Assembly (NCBI GenBank): GCA_014858325.1
Contig: RKCM01000030.1
Location: 1 to 5,490, forward strand
Length of the DNA: 5,490 nucleotides
Reading direction: 5' to 3'
Source of the DNA: Oscillospiraceae bacterium
Lineage (GTDB): Bacteria > Bacillota > Clostridia > Oscillospirales > Ruminococcaceae
Position numbers and translations under genes: made by a program. The notes beneath the pieces are model-generated. The model saw only the letters and a list, made by a program, of their open reading frames with translations. It did no database searches and had not been told where the DNA came from. Shown piece after piece: positions 5,020 through 5,490 of the stretch (positions are counted from its first letter, which is position 1; each line of letters opens with the position of its first letter).

Positions 5020-5490
5020 ACTTTACAATATTTTAGTTGAAACGCCCCCCACAAAAGTGATTTTACTGGCCCTCGATCAGGGGCTGTGGGACTGTGACCG
5101 CAGCCTGGCAGAGCTTTCCGCCCTGTGCGAAGCCAACCACATGGAGGCCGTGGCTCAGGTGACCCAGAAGCGCCAGACCCCGGAGACCGGCACCGTGCTG
5201 GGCAGCGGCAAGCTGGAAGAAGCCGCTGCGGCGGCCGCCGAGCTGGAGGCCCAGTGCGCCGTGTTTGACGGCGAACTCACCGGCAGCCAGATCCGCAACA
5301 TCTCCACCGCGCTGGGGGGCATGGAGGTCATCGACCGCACCATGCTGATCTTGGAGATCTTCCGCAGCCGGGCTGTGACCAACGAGGGCAAGCTGCAGAC
5401 GGAGCTGGCCCTGCTGCGCTACCGCCTGCCCCGGCTGCAGGGCATGGGCGAGAGCCTGAGTCGTCAGGGCGGCGGCGGTGGCGGCGGCGG
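5012..5490 (+). CDS. hflX: GTPase HflX, N-terminal 159 residues (partial, runs off window end)
   Basis: HflX is a ribosome-binding GTPase that, in studied bacteria, splits stalled or idle 70S ribosomes under stress. The window holds the N-terminal HflX domain: TVLGSGKLEE (61-70), CAVFDGELTGSQIRNIS (82-98), VIDRTMLILEIFRSRAVTNEGKLQTELALLRYRLPRL (106-142) and GMGESLSRQ (144-152). It then enters a glycine-rich linker with at least seven consecutive glycines (153-159), where the window ends; the GTPase domain lies beyond. The start is the TTG at 5012, with AAGGAG at 4999-5004 and a seven-base spacer. No ATG occurs in this frame before the conserved region. It overlaps the acetyltransferase stop by eight bases, which suggests translational coupling. 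A very alanine-rich helix (about 71-76) is present. The identification is secure from the 'VIDRT..IL.IF..RA' signature. Confidence 0.95.
   Translation, partial: MSELYNILVETPPTKVILLALDQGLWDCDRSLAELSALCEANHMEAVAQVTQKRQTPETGTVLGSGKLEEAAAAAAELEAQCAVFDGELTGSQIRNISTALGGMEVIDRTMLILEIFRSRAVTNEGKLQTELALLRYRLPRLQGMGESLSRQGGGGGGG

Noticed and set aside
1..5490. CRISPR array, tRNA or rRNA genes, insertion sequence or phage genes
   Set aside because: I looked for regularly spaced repeats, tRNA arm patterns and transposase or integrase motifs on both strands and saw none.

Overview
The window looks like chromosomal DNA from a GC-rich, anaerobic gut Firmicute. My best guess is Faecalibacterium or a close relative in the Oscillospiraceae. 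This rests on GC-rich coding DNA combined with AT-rich sigma-A-type promoters, a T-box riboswitch, a YitJ-type fused methionine/folate enzyme, strong AGGAGG-type ribosome binding sites, and an intergenic palindrome of the kind I remember as common in these genomes. The genus is inference, not something the sequence proves.

Left half, minus strand (1-3570). Positions 1-1364 hold the N-terminal 454 residues of valyl-tRNA synthetase (valS); the rest lies outside the window. Upstream is a complete regulatory leader: a consensus promoter (1664-1692), a T-box riboswitch with a probable GUC valine specifier, and an intrinsic terminator (1398-1435) just before the valS ribosome binding site. Uncharged tRNA-Val is expected to relieve termination. 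An intergenic palindromic repeat (1717-1770) separates this unit from the next gene upstream, a 594-residue fusion of homocysteine S-methyltransferase and 5,10-methylenetetrahydrofolate reductase (1786-3570). That enzyme would make methyl-THF and transfer its methyl group to homocysteine, giving methionine.

Right half, plus strand (3597-5490). A strong promoter (3597-3625), divergent from the methionine gene, drives a two-gene type II toxin-antitoxin operon: a Phd/YefM-type antitoxin (3652-3918) and a RelE/ParE-type toxin (3915-4247). The two overlap by ATGA and are followed by a good intrinsic terminator (4255-4283). A second promoter (4353-4381) starts a unit with a RimJ/RimL-type GNAT acetyltransferase (4417-5019, GTG start). 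This overlaps by 8 bases the start of hflX (5012 onward, TTG start), a ribosome-associated GTPase cut off by the window end.

Most of the window is ordinary housekeeping and translation-related DNA with a small toxin-antitoxin insertion. I do not see a wholly new system. The points most worth a second look are the toxin's missing arginine motif, the GNAT-hflX coupling, the palindromic repeat, and a methionine gene with no visible SAM riboswitch.
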